A stretch of 64,000 bases of DNA, from positions 1-64,000 of the forward strand of contig JBOFUP010000036.1 in assembly GCA_051652645.1 (NCBI GenBank). Reading direction: 5' to 3'. This document shows positions 9,180 through 17,859 of this stretch, piece after piece. The notes under the pieces are model-generated. The model did not search any database. It saw only the letters and a program-made list of their open reading frames with translations, and was not told the origin of the DNA. How positions within the stretch are numbered: position 1 is the first letter of the stretch; each line of letters opens with the position of its first letter. Both the position numbers and the translations under genes were made by a program. This DNA is from UBA7332 sp051652645 (GTDB taxonomy: Bacteria > Bacteroidota > Bacteroidia > Bacteroidales > UBA7332).

Positions 9180-9220
9180 AACGGCGGGCTCTTTATCAAC
9201 AATGAGCCGCCGTTATGCGT
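9180..9220 (+). terminator. Probable terminator after htrA
   Basis: GC-rich stem 9180-9191 with 9204-9214, with one bulged G. The T tract after it is poor, so efficiency is uncertain. Confidence 0.5.
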
Positions 9221-9248
9221 TTATTTCGATGTCATCACAGCTATGCCA

Positions 9249-9280
9249 TTTGCATAGCGAATAAATTTAAGTTACCTTCG
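9249..9280 (+). promoter_or_regulatory. Promoter of rpoD
   Basis: TTTG at 9249-9252, 20 bases, then TACCTTCG at 9273-9280. This fits TTTG-N19-21-TAnnTTTG with one mismatch. The ATG follows 23 bases later. Confidence 0.65.
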
Positions 9281-9303
9281 CCGTTCAAACTCCATTTTGC
9301 AAG

Positions 9304-10164
9304 ATGAGACAATTAAAAATCACAAAATCGATCACAAACAGAGAGAGCGCCTCTTTGGACAAGTACCTACAGGAAATCGGACGCGAAGACCTTATTACTG
9401 TTGAAGAAGAGGTAGAGTTGGCTCAACGAATCAAAAAGGGAGATCGTCGTGCGTTGGAAAAGCTAACACGTGCCAATCTCCGCTTTGTTGTATCTGTAGC
9501 AAAGCAGTATCAAAACCAAGGGCTAAGTCTACCAGACCTTATCAACGAAGGTAACCTAGGGTTGATTCGTGCTGCCGAAAAATTTGATGAAACTAGAGGT
9601 TTTAAATTTATCTCTTATGCCGTTTGGTGGATTAGACAATCTATTCTTCAAGCTTTGGCTGAACAGTCTAGAATTGTTAGACTTCCTCTAAACCAGGTTG
9701 GATCGTTAAACAAAATAAGCAAAGCATTCTCGAAATTTGAACAAGAGAATGAGAGAAGACCATCACCGGAAGAGCTAGCTGACGAACTAGACATCCCTGT
9801 TGATAAAATCTCTGACACTCTTAAAGTATCTGGACGACACATTTCAGTTGATGCTCCTTTTGTTGAAGGAGAAGATAACAGCCTTCTTGACGTTCTTGTT
9901 AATGACGACTCTCCTATTGCGGACCGTGGACTTCTAAATGAATCACTATGCAAAGAGATTGATCGTGCATTATGCACACTAACAGAACGCGAGAGCGATA
10001 TTATCAGAATGTTCTTCGGACTTGGATGCCAAGAGATGACCCTTGAAGAGATAGGCGATAAATTTGGACTGACTCGCGAACGTGTTCGACAGATCAAGGA
10101 GAAAGCTATCCGCAGACTTCGCAACAACACAAGAAGTAAAATACTCAAGACATACCTAGGATAG
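9304..10164 (+). CDS. rpoD: Primary RNA polymerase sigma factor (RpoD, Bacteroidetes type)
   Basis: The 286 aa length, with no region 1.1, is the standard form of the housekeeping sigma factor in Bacteroidota. Visible parts are region 1.2 (about 17-50), region 2 with the core-binding and -10 recognition helices (about 52-122, ending FISYAVWWIRQSI), region 3 (about 130-205) and region 4 with the helix-turn-helix (LTRERVRQIKEKAIRRLR, near 255-272). It should recognise the TTTG/TAnnTTTG promoters found across this window, including one before its own gene. A strong terminator follows, so it is monocistronic. The antisense strand is open for about 166 codons, which I regard as a codon-bias shadow. 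Confidence 0.96.
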   Translation: MRQLKITKSITNRESASLDKYLQEIGREDLITVEEEVELAQRIKKGDRRALEKLTRANLRFVVSVAKQYQNQGLSLPDLINEGNLGLIRAAEKFDETRGFKFISYAVWWIRQSILQALAEQSRIVRLPLNQVGSLNKISKAFSKFEQENERRPSPEELADELDIPVDKISDTLKVSGRHISVDAPFVEGEDNSLLDVLVNDDSPIADRGLLNESLCKEIDRALCTLTERESDIIRMFFGLGCQEMTLEEIGDKFGLTRERVRQIKEKAIRRLRNNTRSKILKTYLG

Positions 10165-10190
10165 TAATTATCCTATAGAGTATATCAACA

Positions 10191-10235
10191 ACGAAGAGAC
10201 TCCCCTTCCAAAGGCGAGTCTCTTCGTCTATTTAT
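10191..10235 (+). terminator. Terminator of rpoD
   Basis: Stem 10191-10202 with 10216-10227 (ACGAAGAGACTC against its complement), followed by a T-rich tail. Confidence 0.85.
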
Positions 10236-10259
10236 ATAGACTATACTAAGGTAAAGCTA

Positions 10260-10291
10260 TTTGGAATTACACCCTTTTTTGCATACCTTTG
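10260..10291 (+). promoter_or_regulatory. Promoter of the M24 peptidase-ttcA-engB unit
   Basis: TTTG at 10260-10263, exactly 20 bases, then TACCTTTG at 10284-10291. This is a full match to the Bacteroidetes consensus. The ATG at 10317 follows 25 bases later. Confidence 0.8.
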
Positions 10292-10316
10292 TGACACTAA
10301 ATATTTGCAACTGAAC

Positions 10317-11495
10317 ATGTTTACTACCGAATTAAAAACAGAACTAAACATACGCTGGGATAAGATACGCCAAGCTATGACGCAACAAGGAGTTGACGCA
10401 ACAATACTTACAACAACTGTCAATCTCATATATATATCAGGACAAGTATTTAACGGATACTTTTTCCTACCACTGCATGGTGAACCAATCTTCTTCATTA
10501 AAAGACCACTAGGTATTAACGGAGAGAATGTCCACTACATAAGAAAGCCAGAAGATATACCTTCTATACTAGAACTAAAAGGCATTAAAAGTCCAAAGAA
10601 TATTGCCTTTGAAGCTGATGCTATTAGCTATAATGAGCAAACAAGACTACTAAATATATTCAACCCAGAACACACATCAAATGCATCAACTCTACTTCGA
10701 GTTGTAAGGTCTATAAAAACTCCATATGAGATCCAAGAGTATAGAAAGACCTGCAGCAGACATTCTCAGGCCATGGCTGGCGTAGCATCGCTCTACAAAG
10801 ACTCAATGAATGATCTCGACTTCTCAATAGAGATTGAAAGACATTTCAGAAGAAGTGGGTCTCTTGGTCACTTTAGAACTTTCGGTCCAAATATGGAAAT
10901 ATATATGGGAAGTATACTTGCTGGTGATAATGCTAATGCCGCTTCGCCTTACGACTTCGCTCTTGGAGGGGCTGGTATGAACCCATCTCTTCCTATTGGA
11001 TGCTCTGGAGAAGAGCTAACTCCAGGAAAAGCTATAATGGTTGATATGGGTGGATTATACTCTGCATACATATCTGATATGACAAGAGTGTACTCCATAG
11101 GGAAACTTCCTGAACTTGCATACAAGGCTCATACAACTTCCATCAACATAGTTCGAGCAATTGAAAAAATTGCAAAACCAGGTACACCTTGTGCAGACCT
11201 ATACAATTTAGCTCTAGAAATGGTTAAAGAGGCTGGACTTACTAAATACTTCATGGGATATGACCAACAAGCTGCATTCATCGGCCATGGTATTGGAATA
11301 GAGATAAATGAACTCCCTATTCTATTTGGTCGTTCAAAAGATATTCTTCATGTGGGGAATGTATTTGCACTTGAGCCCAAATTTGTGATCCCTAAAGTTG
11401 GGGCTGTTGGTATTGAGAATAGTTATGTCGTTACAGAGAATGGTATTGAAAACCTAACACAATTACAAGAGGAGATTATTGAACTCCCATTATGA
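10317..11495 (+). CDS. M24 family Xaa-Pro peptidase (aminopeptidase P/prolidase type)
   Basis: The 392 aa protein has an N-terminal creatinase-like domain (about 8-135) and a C-terminal pita-bread metallopeptidase domain. The metal ligands are visible: Asp in MVDMGG near 242 and Asp in ISDMTR near 253. A His in GHGIGIE near 322 and Glu residues in LEPKF near 352 and GIENSY near 365 complete the set. Such enzymes cleave the bond before proline in peptides or dipeptides using two metal ions in the cytoplasm. I cannot separate aminopeptidase from prolidase by sequence alone. The upstream TTG at 10305 was rejected in favour of the ATG because promoter spacing and the family start agree. Confidence 0.88.
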   Translation: MFTTELKTELNIRWDKIRQAMTQQGVDATILTTTVNLIYISGQVFNGYFFLPLHGEPIFFIKRPLGINGENVHYIRKPEDIPSILELKGIKSPKNIAFEADAISYNEQTRLLNIFNPEHTSNASTLLRVVRSIKTPYEIQEYRKTCSRHSQAMAGVASLYKDSMNDLDFSIEIERHFRRSGSLGHFRTFGPNMEIYMGSILAGDNANAASPYDFALGGAGMNPSLPIGCSGEELTPGKAIMVDMGGLYSAYISDMTRVYSIGKLPELAYKAHTTSINIVRAIEKIAKPGTPCADLYNLALEMVKEAGLTKYFMGYDQQAAFIGHGIGIEINELPILFGRSKDILHVGNVFALEPKFVIPKVGAVGIENSYVVTENGIENLTQLQEEIIELPL

Positions 11496-11538
11496 TATTA
11501 ATAGGATAGAGTAGATAACAACAATTGATGATTCTAAG

Positions 11539-12291
11539 ATGGCAAAATATAGCCCCGAGGAGCACTTCCTAAGAAAACTAGACGCTAAGCTCCGCGAAGC
11601 TATAGATATATATGGATTAATAGAAGATGGAGACAAAATACTAATTGGTCTTTCTGGAGGTAAAGACTCTTTAGCTCTCGTTGAACTTTTGGGCAGACGA
11701 AAGAGAGTGTTCAAGCCTAAGTTTGAGGTGTATGCAGCACATATTACTATGCGGAACATAAACTATGAGGCTGACATAAACTACCTAAATGATCATTGTG
11801 AAAAGTACGGCATAACATTCATACATGGAGTTACAGAATTTGATCCTGAATCAGACAAACGAAAATCTCCATGTTTCCTATGCTCTTGGAATAGACGCAA
11901 AAAGCTTTTTGATATAGCCAAAGAACTAGGATGTACTAAATTGGCACTTGGACACCATAAAGATGATGCAGTCCAAACGCTTCTAATGAATATGACATTT
12001 CAAGGAGCTATCTCTACTATGCCTCCGAAACTCAAGATGGACAAGTTCGATATGACAATCATTAGACCTCTATCTTTGATACACGAGGAAGACCTCATAG
12101 CACTATCAACAATGCATAGCTATGTGAATCAGAAGAAAGCTTGTCCGTACGAAACAACCTCCTACAGAAGTACAATAAAAAAGTTTGTCAAACAACTTGA
12201 AGAGCTAAATCCTCATGCGTTGGACAATATATATGCTAGTATGCAAAATCTCCAAACTGACTATCTGCCACAAGCTAAGTCAAAAGAGTAA
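11539..12291 (+). CDS. ttcA: TtcA-type tRNA thiolation ATPase
   Basis: This 250 aa protein is an N-type PP-loop ATPase: LSGGKDSLALVELL near residues 38-51 binds ATP. A CFLC motif (near 111-114), a LGHHKDDAVQTLLMN motif and a third Cys in ACPYE (near 201) match the TtcA pattern of three Fe-S-cluster cysteines. TtcA adds sulfur to cytidine 32 of tRNA. Group members also include TtuA-like uridine thiolases, so the target base is inferred. It follows the M24 gene by 43 bases and precedes engB by 24 bases, probably in the same transcript. Confidence 0.85.
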   Translation: MAKYSPEEHFLRKLDAKLREAIDIYGLIEDGDKILIGLSGGKDSLALVELLGRRKRVFKPKFEVYAAHITMRNINYEADINYLNDHCEKYGITFIHGVTEFDPESDKRKSPCFLCSWNRRKKLFDIAKELGCTKLALGHHKDDAVQTLLMNMTFQGAISTMPPKLKMDKFDMTIIRPLSLIHEEDLIALSTMHSYVNQKKACPYETTSYRSTIKKFVKQLEELNPHALDNIYASMQNLQTDYLPQAKSKE

Positions 12292-12315
12292 ACAACACAA
12301 ACAAACCCATAGAAT

Positions 12316-12918
12316 ATGGATATCAAAAAGGCTGAATTTGTAATAAGTAACACCAACGTTAAGAAGTGTCCAGACGGCAAACTTCCAGAGTATGCATTCA
12401 TAGGCCGTTCAAACGTAGGTAAGTCTTCACTTATCAATATGCTAACTAACCACAAAGGTCTAGCTAAAGCCTCATCAACCCCAGGTAAGACTCTTCTAAT
12501 TAATCACTTCCTAATTAATGAAGATTGGTACCTTGTCGATCTTCCTGGATATGGTTATGCTAGGCGCGGAAAAGAGGGTCGTGAGCAACTTAAAGAGATC
12601 ATAGAGAGATACACACTTGAGCGCGAGCAATTAACTCTTCTATTTGTCCTACTAGACTCTAGACATGAGCCACAAAAAATAGACATGGAGTTTATTCAAT
12701 GGCTTGGAGAGAACGGTGTACCTTTCTCTATCATCTTGACGAAGCTTGATAAAATATCTCGTGGAGAGAAATCCCATAACAGACAACTCCTTGAAAACAA
12801 ACTAAAAGAGTCATGGGAAGAGCTTCCTTTAATATTCGAGACATCTTCGGAGAAGAGAGTAGGTCGCGATGAACTACTGAACTACATAGAAGAGATAAAT
12901 CTTCAAGTTAGAAAATAA
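12316..12918 (+). CDS. engB: Ribosome biogenesis GTPase EngB (YsxC/YihA)
   Basis: EngB is an essential GTPase in assembly of the large ribosomal subunit. The 200 aa protein has the G motifs in order: GRSNVGKSSL (G1), STPGKT (G2 region), DLPGYGYA (G3), TKLDK (G4) and ETSSEK (G5). The length is typical. It ends the M24-ttcA-engB unit. Confidence 0.95.
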   Translation: MDIKKAEFVISNTNVKKCPDGKLPEYAFIGRSNVGKSSLINMLTNHKGLAKASSTPGKTLLINHFLINEDWYLVDLPGYGYARRGKEGREQLKEIIERYTLEREQLTLLFVLLDSRHEPQKIDMEFIQWLGENGVPFSIILTKLDKISRGEKSHNRQLLENKLKESWEELPLIFETSSEKRVGRDELLNYIEEINLQVRK

Positions 12919-13088
12919 TATTGGTCTATTAAACAAAGGGAGGATTAATCTGAACTAGTGTGATAACAAGACGTTATCAATAAATCTACATATGTATGAG
13001 CTCGGTTTTACACCGGGCTCATCTAATTATCTATAAATCAGACCCATATTTTAGGTAATTACTCTCCGATAAAAGTTATTTATGCACA

Positions 13089-13126
13089 AAAACAAGGGCT
13101 GAATCCTAGGATTCAGCCCTTGTTTT
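13089..13126. terminator. Bidirectional-type terminator palindrome
   Basis: A perfect 38-base palindrome (18-bp arms) with A4 on one side and T4 on the other. It closes the engB unit and insulates the carotenoid operon. Confidence 0.85.
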
Positions 13127-13312
13127 ATATTAAGTTCATATTTGCATAAAATAGATATCAGAGCTAGGCTAGCTGAATCTCTTAGGAATGGGTACTAAAT
13201 GTTCATAGTGTTCCTATCTCTGAGATACATTAGGTGTACTTGAGATCTTAATCATTTATACAACTAAATTAGAATATAAAAAACACTAATTAGTAAATTT
13301 AATGCCTATAAG

Positions 13313-13343
13313 TTTGGAATTGTTAATAACTTAACTACTTTTG
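13313..13343 (+). promoter_or_regulatory. Promoter of the carotenoid operon
   Basis: TTTG at 13313-13316, 19 bases, then TACTTTTG at 13336-13343. This matches the Bacteroidetes housekeeping consensus fully. The leader before crtB would be about 55 bases. Confidence 0.8.
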
Positions 13344-13404
13344 TCAAAGTGAAATAATCATAAAAAACAAATACAGTCACTAAATAAATTACGAATAGAT
13401 CTAC

Positions 13405-14241
13405 ATGGATAAACTATATATAAGCACTTGCACTGAAATCAACCAAGTGATAACTCGTCAATATAGCACATCTTTTTATTCATCAGTTCTGCTGCTAGAC
13501 AAAGATATTCAGAGAGATATATTTGCAATATATGGATTCGTTCGTATTGCCGATGAGATTGTAGACTCATTCGAAGGCTATCCTCAAAAGGAGCTATTCG
13601 AAGAGTTCGAAATAGAACTAGATAAGGCAATTAACAGAGGGATAAGCACTAACCCTATAATAAATGCATTTATAGAAGTTGTGAAAAGATGCAAAATAGA
13701 CCGTAGCCTTATTGATGGATTCATGTACAGTATGAGGTGCGACCTTTCACTTAAGAGCTATTGCGATAGAACCTCCATAGATAAATACATATATGGATCT
13801 GCCGAAGTAGTTGGGCTAATGTGCCTTAGAGTATTTACCCAAGAGACTCCAGAACTTTATGACAAATTGAAAGAACCTGCACGAAAGCTTGGCTCAGCAT
13901 TTCAAAAAGTCAATTTCCTTAGAGACCTTAAGGATGATTCCAACAGACTAGAAAGAAGCTACTTCCCCGAGTTCACAACATTTGGGCATACAGAAGATGC
14001 TAAAAGTAAAATAATAGCAGAGATTGAAGAGGAATTTAATGAAGCATTCGAAGGATTAATTCAACTTCCTAAGAACAGCCGACTAGGTGTACTCATTGCA
14101 TATAATTACTATCGGACTCTTCTCGATAAGATAAAGCAAACAAATATAGAATCTATACTAAATAACAGATTACGTCTGCCAAACTACCATAAGATGGCAA
14201 TAATGGCAAAATCTCTTATTGAAAACATAATTACAGAATGA
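13405..14241 (+). CDS. crtB: Phytoene/squalene synthase family protein (CrtB)
   Basis: CrtB joins two prenyl diphosphates head to head (GGPP to phytoene). The 278 aa protein carries both Asp-rich Mg-diphosphate motifs, DEIVD at residues 50-54 and RDLKDD near 173-178, plus the YCDRTS and GSAEVVGLM elements of the family. It is the first gene of the operon and its stop overlaps the idi start by ATGA. No GGPP synthase lies in the window, so the substrate comes from elsewhere. A C30 pathway (CrtM-like) cannot be excluded from sequence alone. Confidence 0.92.
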   Translation: MDKLYISTCTEINQVITRQYSTSFYSSVLLLDKDIQRDIFAIYGFVRIADEIVDSFEGYPQKELFEEFEIELDKAINRGISTNPIINAFIEVVKRCKIDRSLIDGFMYSMRCDLSLKSYCDRTSIDKYIYGSAEVVGLMCLRVFTQETPELYDKLKEPARKLGSAFQKVNFLRDLKDDSNRLERSYFPEFTTFGHTEDAKSKIIAEIEEEFNEAFEGLIQLPKNSRLGVLIAYNYYRTLLDKIKQTNIESILNNRLRLPNYHKMAIMAKSLIENIITE

Positions 14242-14786
14242 GAAACAAAATAATAGAAGACAACGTAGTCGTAGTAAACAGTGATGATATAGTCGTTTCA
14301 CTTTGTCCAAAAACGGAAGCACACAAGAGAGGTGTTCTTCACAGAGCTGTATCTGTTTTTGTAATAAATAGCAATGGAGAATGGCTTATACAGAGAAGAG
14401 CACTCGAGAAATACCACTCACCTGGATTATGGAGTAATACCTGTTGCACTCACCCCCTTCCTGATGAGAGCTACCATTCTGCTGCATTAAGAGCTTTAAA
14501 AAAAGAGATGGGAATGTATTGTGAAATCAATTACCTGTTTGATTTCATCTATAAAGCCAAACTTGAAGGAGACATGATAGAGCATGAGCTTGATCACCTT
14601 TTCATTGGTTTTAGTGATAAGTTACCTATAGTAAATACAGATGAGGTTTGTGAATATAGATATATACATCCCGATGAGTTAAGATCGTCAATAATAAGCT
14701 CTCCTGAGATCTATACTGAGTGGTTCAAAATAGTATTTGAAAGAGTTTATAAAGAACTATTACTAACTCCACAAATGAAGGTATGA
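14238..14786 (+). CDS. idi: Isopentenyl-diphosphate delta-isomerase, type 1
   Basis: Idi interconverts IPP and DMAPP, supplying the allylic primer for prenyl chains. The 182 aa Nudix-fold protein has the family motif WSNTCCTHP with the active-site Cys, and RALKKEMGM of the Nudix helix. A later EHELDH segment carries metal ligands. Both ends overlap neighbours by ATGA. Its place in the operon suggests that isoprenoid flux is raised together with carotenoid synthesis. Confidence 0.92.
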   Translation: MRNKIIEDNVVVVNSDDIVVSLCPKTEAHKRGVLHRAVSVFVINSNGEWLIQRRALEKYHSPGLWSNTCCTHPLPDESYHSAALRALKKEMGMYCEINYLFDFIYKAKLEGDMIEHELDHLFIGFSDKLPIVNTDEVCEYRYIHPDELRSSIISSPEIYTEWFKIVFERVYKELLLTPQMKV

Positions 14787-15442
14787 TAAGAGTTGAGATC
14801 ACAAAAAGAAAAAAGGTTAGATATTCAATATTAGCAGCGATAACTCTTTGTATATACGTTATGGGAGTTATTACAATTGCTGATACAGAGCAAAGAGAGT
14901 TTGCACTAAGTGTAACTCCTTTTGCTCTAATATTATCAATTACAGCTCTACTTTTTTTCAGAGAGAAGAGATACACTACTCGAACCCTTGTCGTTTACTC
15001 ATCAATAGTCTTAATTTCATGGGCACTAGAAGCTATAGGGGTTAATAGTGGTATAATATTTGGGGAGTATGAATATGGCAACTCTCTTGGAGTGTCTATT
15101 ATTGGAACTCCTATCCTAATCGGATTCAATTGGCTATTCCTTGTCGTTATTTCTCAAAGCATCACCTATTCACTTAAACTAAAGGGAGCTATAGCAATCA
15201 TATCCTCCTCGTTACTCATGGTATACTATGACACTCTATTAGAAGAGGTCGCTCCTTTAATGGATATGTGGAGGTTTTCGCTCCCTGTAGTACCAATAAA
15301 CAACTACATCGGTTGGTTTGTAATTTCTCTTATCTTGAATACCATATCCTACAAATTAGATAGAGAAGAGGGCAATTTTATGGCATTACCTCTTCTTATA
15401 CTGCAGATCTTACTATTTATTTCTATCATCTTTATTTTATGA
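14783..15442 (+). CDS. CruF-like carotenoid biosynthesis membrane protein
   Basis: This 219 aa protein has about seven hydrophobic helices. It shows the CruF/DUF422 pattern: WALEAIGVNSGIIFGEYEYG near 79-98, then a LG...GTP..IGFNWLF stretch and a D-containing LMVYYDTLLEEVAP. Known members hydrate the 1',2' double bond of acyclic carotenoid ends (cyanobacterial CruF; bacterioruberin pathway hydratase). A tertiary hydroxyl made here would suit the glycosyltransferase two genes downstream. ATGA overlaps on both sides. The family call is good; the exact reaction is inferred. Confidence 0.8.
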   Translation: MIRVEITKRKKVRYSILAAITLCIYVMGVITIADTEQREFALSVTPFALILSITALLFFREKRYTTRTLVVYSSIVLISWALEAIGVNSGIIFGEYEYGNSLGVSIIGTPILIGFNWLFLVVISQSITYSLKLKGAIAIISSSLLMVYYDTLLEEVAPLMDMWRFSLPVVPINNYIGWFVISLILNTISYKLDREEGNFMALPLLILQILLFISIIFIL

Positions 15443-16053
15443 TACTAGAGAAGATATCTTTATGGTTTTGGCAATACTACTCTAAAATTGCTATCAAACT
15501 ATTTTTCAGATCATTTGATCATGTATACCTAGGAGATTTTAATAAGAGTGACAACTCCATCCTTATGATCTCAAATCATACTGGATGGTGGGATGGGTTC
15601 TGGAACTTACATTACATACGATTCACGCTTAAACGACCATTCAACGTCGCTGTGTCTGAAAAAGTTCTTTCAGAACAACCTCAATTCAGACTCCTAGGGT
15701 TTGTTCCTCTTGGATCCTCAGTTGCTAAACTAAAAAAATCGATTTACAAGTTAGAGGAGATTTTGATGAAGCGAAAGAATCTTTTACTAATATACCCACA
15801 AGGTAAACTCACATCCACGTATGAAGAGAGTTTTACCTTTGGTCCATTAGCTGAACGTTTACTGCACAAAAGTAAGGCTCAGTTATCTATGGCTGCTTAT
15901 TTTGTTGAGTATGGAGCCTATCCACGGCCAACAGTCTCTGGATACTATAAGAATATTAATTATGAAGATCTACAAGATAAGTCGATTGAAAAGTTATACA
16001 ACAGTTTCTACAGTGAAGCTCTAAATAAACATATAGACAGATTTTCAGAATGA
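15439..16053 (+). CDS. PlsC-type acyltransferase in the carotenoid operon
   Basis: The 204 aa protein has the HX4D acyltransferase motif (NHTGWWDGF, near residues 36-44) and a YPQGKLTS block where lysophosphatidate acyltransferases have an EGT block. It belongs to the PlsC superfamily but is short, with an atypical second motif. In other pathways carotenoid glycosides are esterified with fatty acids (staphyloxanthin CrtO, CruD of green sulfur bacteria), although those use different or related acyltransferases. Being locked between cruF and the glycosyltransferase by ATGA overlaps, it probably acylates the carotenoid glycoside. A phospholipid role remains possible. Confidence 0.78.
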   Translation: MILEKISLWFWQYYSKIAIKLFFRSFDHVYLGDFNKSDNSILMISNHTGWWDGFWNLHYIRFTLKRPFNVAVSEKVLSEQPQFRLLGFVPLGSSVAKLKKSIYKLEEILMKRKNLLLIYPQGKLTSTYEESFTFGPLAERLLHKSKAQLSMAAYFVEYGAYPRPTVSGYYKNINYEDLQDKSIEKLYNSFYSEALNKHIDRFSE

Positions 16054-17150
16054 TAATAGAGTATACAGTAATACTAATTGTAGTACTCTTAACTACAATA
16101 TGGCTTATAACAATAACTAACCTGATATTCCCCGAAATACTTCCGCAAAGTAGTATAAGAAGTAGAGAAGATGAGGTATCTATTCTTATACCCGCACGAA
16201 ACGAGGCCAAGCGAATAGGTAATCTTCTTGAATCACTCTTAAGTATAAGATCAGCTATAGGGGAAATAATTATATGCGACGACCACTCTGAAGATGAAAC
16301 ATCAGAGATAGTAAAGAAATATGCAGAGAAAGACAATAGGATAATATTGATTCAATCAGCTGAACTACCAAAAGATTGGCGAGGGAAGAGTTGGGCTTGT
16401 CATCAACTAAGTAAAGTTGGGTCAAAAAAGTATCTTTTATTTCTAGATGCTGACGTTACCCTAAAGGGAGATATTATAGATCGCTCTTTAGATTTTATTG
16501 AGAAGAATAACCTTAAACTGCTATCTATATTTCCTCATCAAAACATCAATAGTATAGGGGTTAGGTCAGTAGTTCCTATAATGAATACTATCCTTCTTTC
16601 CCTTTTGGTGTTAAGAGCAGTCAGGCTTATCCCCTTCTTCAAATCAATCTCAGCAGCTAACGGTCAGTTTATGCTATTCAGAAGAGAGACATATTACCAA
16701 TATATGCCACATTATCAAAGTCGGGCTGCTATATCTGAAGACATTTTCATATCCAGATACCTGAAATCAAAGGGTGAGAGAGTTGCCTGTATCTCTCACG
16801 ATTGGGGTGTCACATGTTCTATGTACGAGAACTACAGAGAAAGCTGTCAGGGATTCTCCAAGAATATAACCACCCTATTTCTTAATTCTAGGCTTTTTGC
16901 CTCTATAATTATATTTATTTGGGGAGCTTCAATACCTTTACTTATATCATATGGAGGTGTTGGGCTTTCTCTATTAGCCACTTTTATGATCTCAACAATA
17001 TGGTTATCCATAGGTTATATCAGTGGGTGGAATCCAATAACAAACCTACTCTGTTACCCTCTTCATATTTCAAACTCCATATACATACTACTATTATCAA
17101 TCTACAATGATATTACCAATAACCAACAGTGGAAAGGAAGGAAATTATGA
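16050..17150 (+). CDS. Family 2 glycosyltransferase, carotenoid type (CruC/CrtQ-like)
   Basis: This 366 aa protein begins with a membrane helix (about 5-27). A GT-A domain follows, with VSILIPARNEA, CDDHSEDET and a DAD metal motif near residue 132. An ANGQFMLFRRE block, an SEDIF base region and two to three C-terminal helices complete it. It ends QQWKGRKL, as in membrane-bound GT2 proteins of carotenoid pathways. It probably transfers a sugar to the carotenoid hydroxyl. ATGA overlaps link it to the acyltransferase and to the TPR gene. Confidence 0.82.
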   Translation: MIIEYTVILIVVLLTTIWLITITNLIFPEILPQSSIRSREDEVSILIPARNEAKRIGNLLESLLSIRSAIGEIIICDDHSEDETSEIVKKYAEKDNRIILIQSAELPKDWRGKSWACHQLSKVGSKKYLLFLDADVTLKGDIIDRSLDFIEKNNLKLLSIFPHQNINSIGVRSVVPIMNTILLSLLVLRAVRLIPFFKSISAANGQFMLFRRETYYQYMPHYQSRAAISEDIFISRYLKSKGERVACISHDWGVTCSMYENYRESCQGFSKNITTLFLNSRLFASIIIFIWGASIPLLISYGGVGLSLLATFMISTIWLSIGYISGWNPITNLLCYPLHISNSIYILLLSIYNDITNNQQWKGRKL

Positions 17151-17851
17151 GACATAGCTGCATTATATTAATGCTTATATTTTGGGAACTATCATGGTCA
17201 TCAACTCCTCAAGATAGACTTTATAGCAGTTTCGTTGATGACAACATATCATCTTGGAAAACTGTGATTGATTCTCTTCAAAAGGATAAGTCTGATAACG
17301 ATAACCTCATAACAATTATAGATGCTCAATATGGATATATAGCTTGGGCTATCTCAGAGGGTATAAAACGTGATGCTGAGCATTATATATCTCTAATGGA
17401 GAACAATCTCAAAAAATTAGAACAGACAGGAGGAAAAAGTGCCGAGCTTTATGCCTATCGAGGGGCATTAATGAGCTATAAATTGGGATTATCAAAATGG
17501 AAAGCTCCTGTATTAGGACCTAAAATACTAGAAGAGATAAATAAAGCACTTGAAATATCACCTAACAATACTCTAGCTCTTAATCTTAAAGCTAATTCCC
17601 TATACTATAGGCCATCTGTTTTTGGAGGAGACAAGAATGAGGCACTTAAGATATATCTTAAATGCGAAAAGATAATGCAAGAGTATAGAATGGATTGGAA
17701 ATATATAACTCTCCTTATTACAATGGCCCAACTCTATGAGTCATTAGACAACAAAACTAAAGCTATCGAATATTGCAACAAGATCCTTAAAATAGAACCT
17801 AATTTCAAATGGGTAAAGAACGTATATCTACCCAAATTAACATCCAAATAA
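17147..17851 (+). CDS. Secreted TPR-repeat protein of unknown function in the carotenoid operon
   Basis: I do not recognise this 234 aa protein as a named family. It has an N-terminal signal peptide (MRHSCIILMLIFWELSWSS) and helical repeats. Recognisable TPR units are near residues 135-160 (INKALEISPNNTLALNLKA) and 195-225 (AQLYESLDNKTKAIEYCNKI). A YRPSVFGGD element sits between them. The ATG overlaps the glycosyltransferase stop (ATGA) and the gene lies 8 bases before crtI. Fixed placement among enzymes suggests a periplasmic scaffold or carotenoid-handling role, but this is inference. Confidence 0.75.
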   Translation: MRHSCIILMLIFWELSWSSTPQDRLYSSFVDDNISSWKTVIDSLQKDKSDNDNLITIIDAQYGYIAWAISEGIKRDAEHYISLMENNLKKLEQTGGKSAELYAYRGALMSYKLGLSKWKAPVLGPKILEEINKALEISPNNTLALNLKANSLYYRPSVFGGDKNEALKIYLKCEKIMQEYRMDWKYITLLITMAQLYESLDNKTKAIEYCNKILKIEPNFKWVKNVYLPKLTSK

Positions 17852-17859
17852 GAAGAATT

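Larger units (their letters stand above)
12919..13404. other. Intergenic region: two hairpins and the crt promoter
   Basis: No coding frame is supported. A hairpin at 12996-13022 (GAGCTCGG with CCGGGCTC, poor T tail) and the long palindrome at 13089-13126 end the engB transcript. The stretch 13127-13310 shows nothing I can name. The carotenoid operon promoter lies at 13313-13343. Confidence 0.7.

Noticed and set aside
9648..10148. Open frame of about 166 codons antisense to rpoD
   Set aside because: Ser/Leu/Arg-rich translation without any recognisable motif; rpoD on the other strand is beyond doubt, and its codon bias explains the open frame.
12996..13022. Hairpin after engB as a separate terminator
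   Set aside because: The stem is good but no T tract follows; the palindrome at 13089-13126 is the better terminator.
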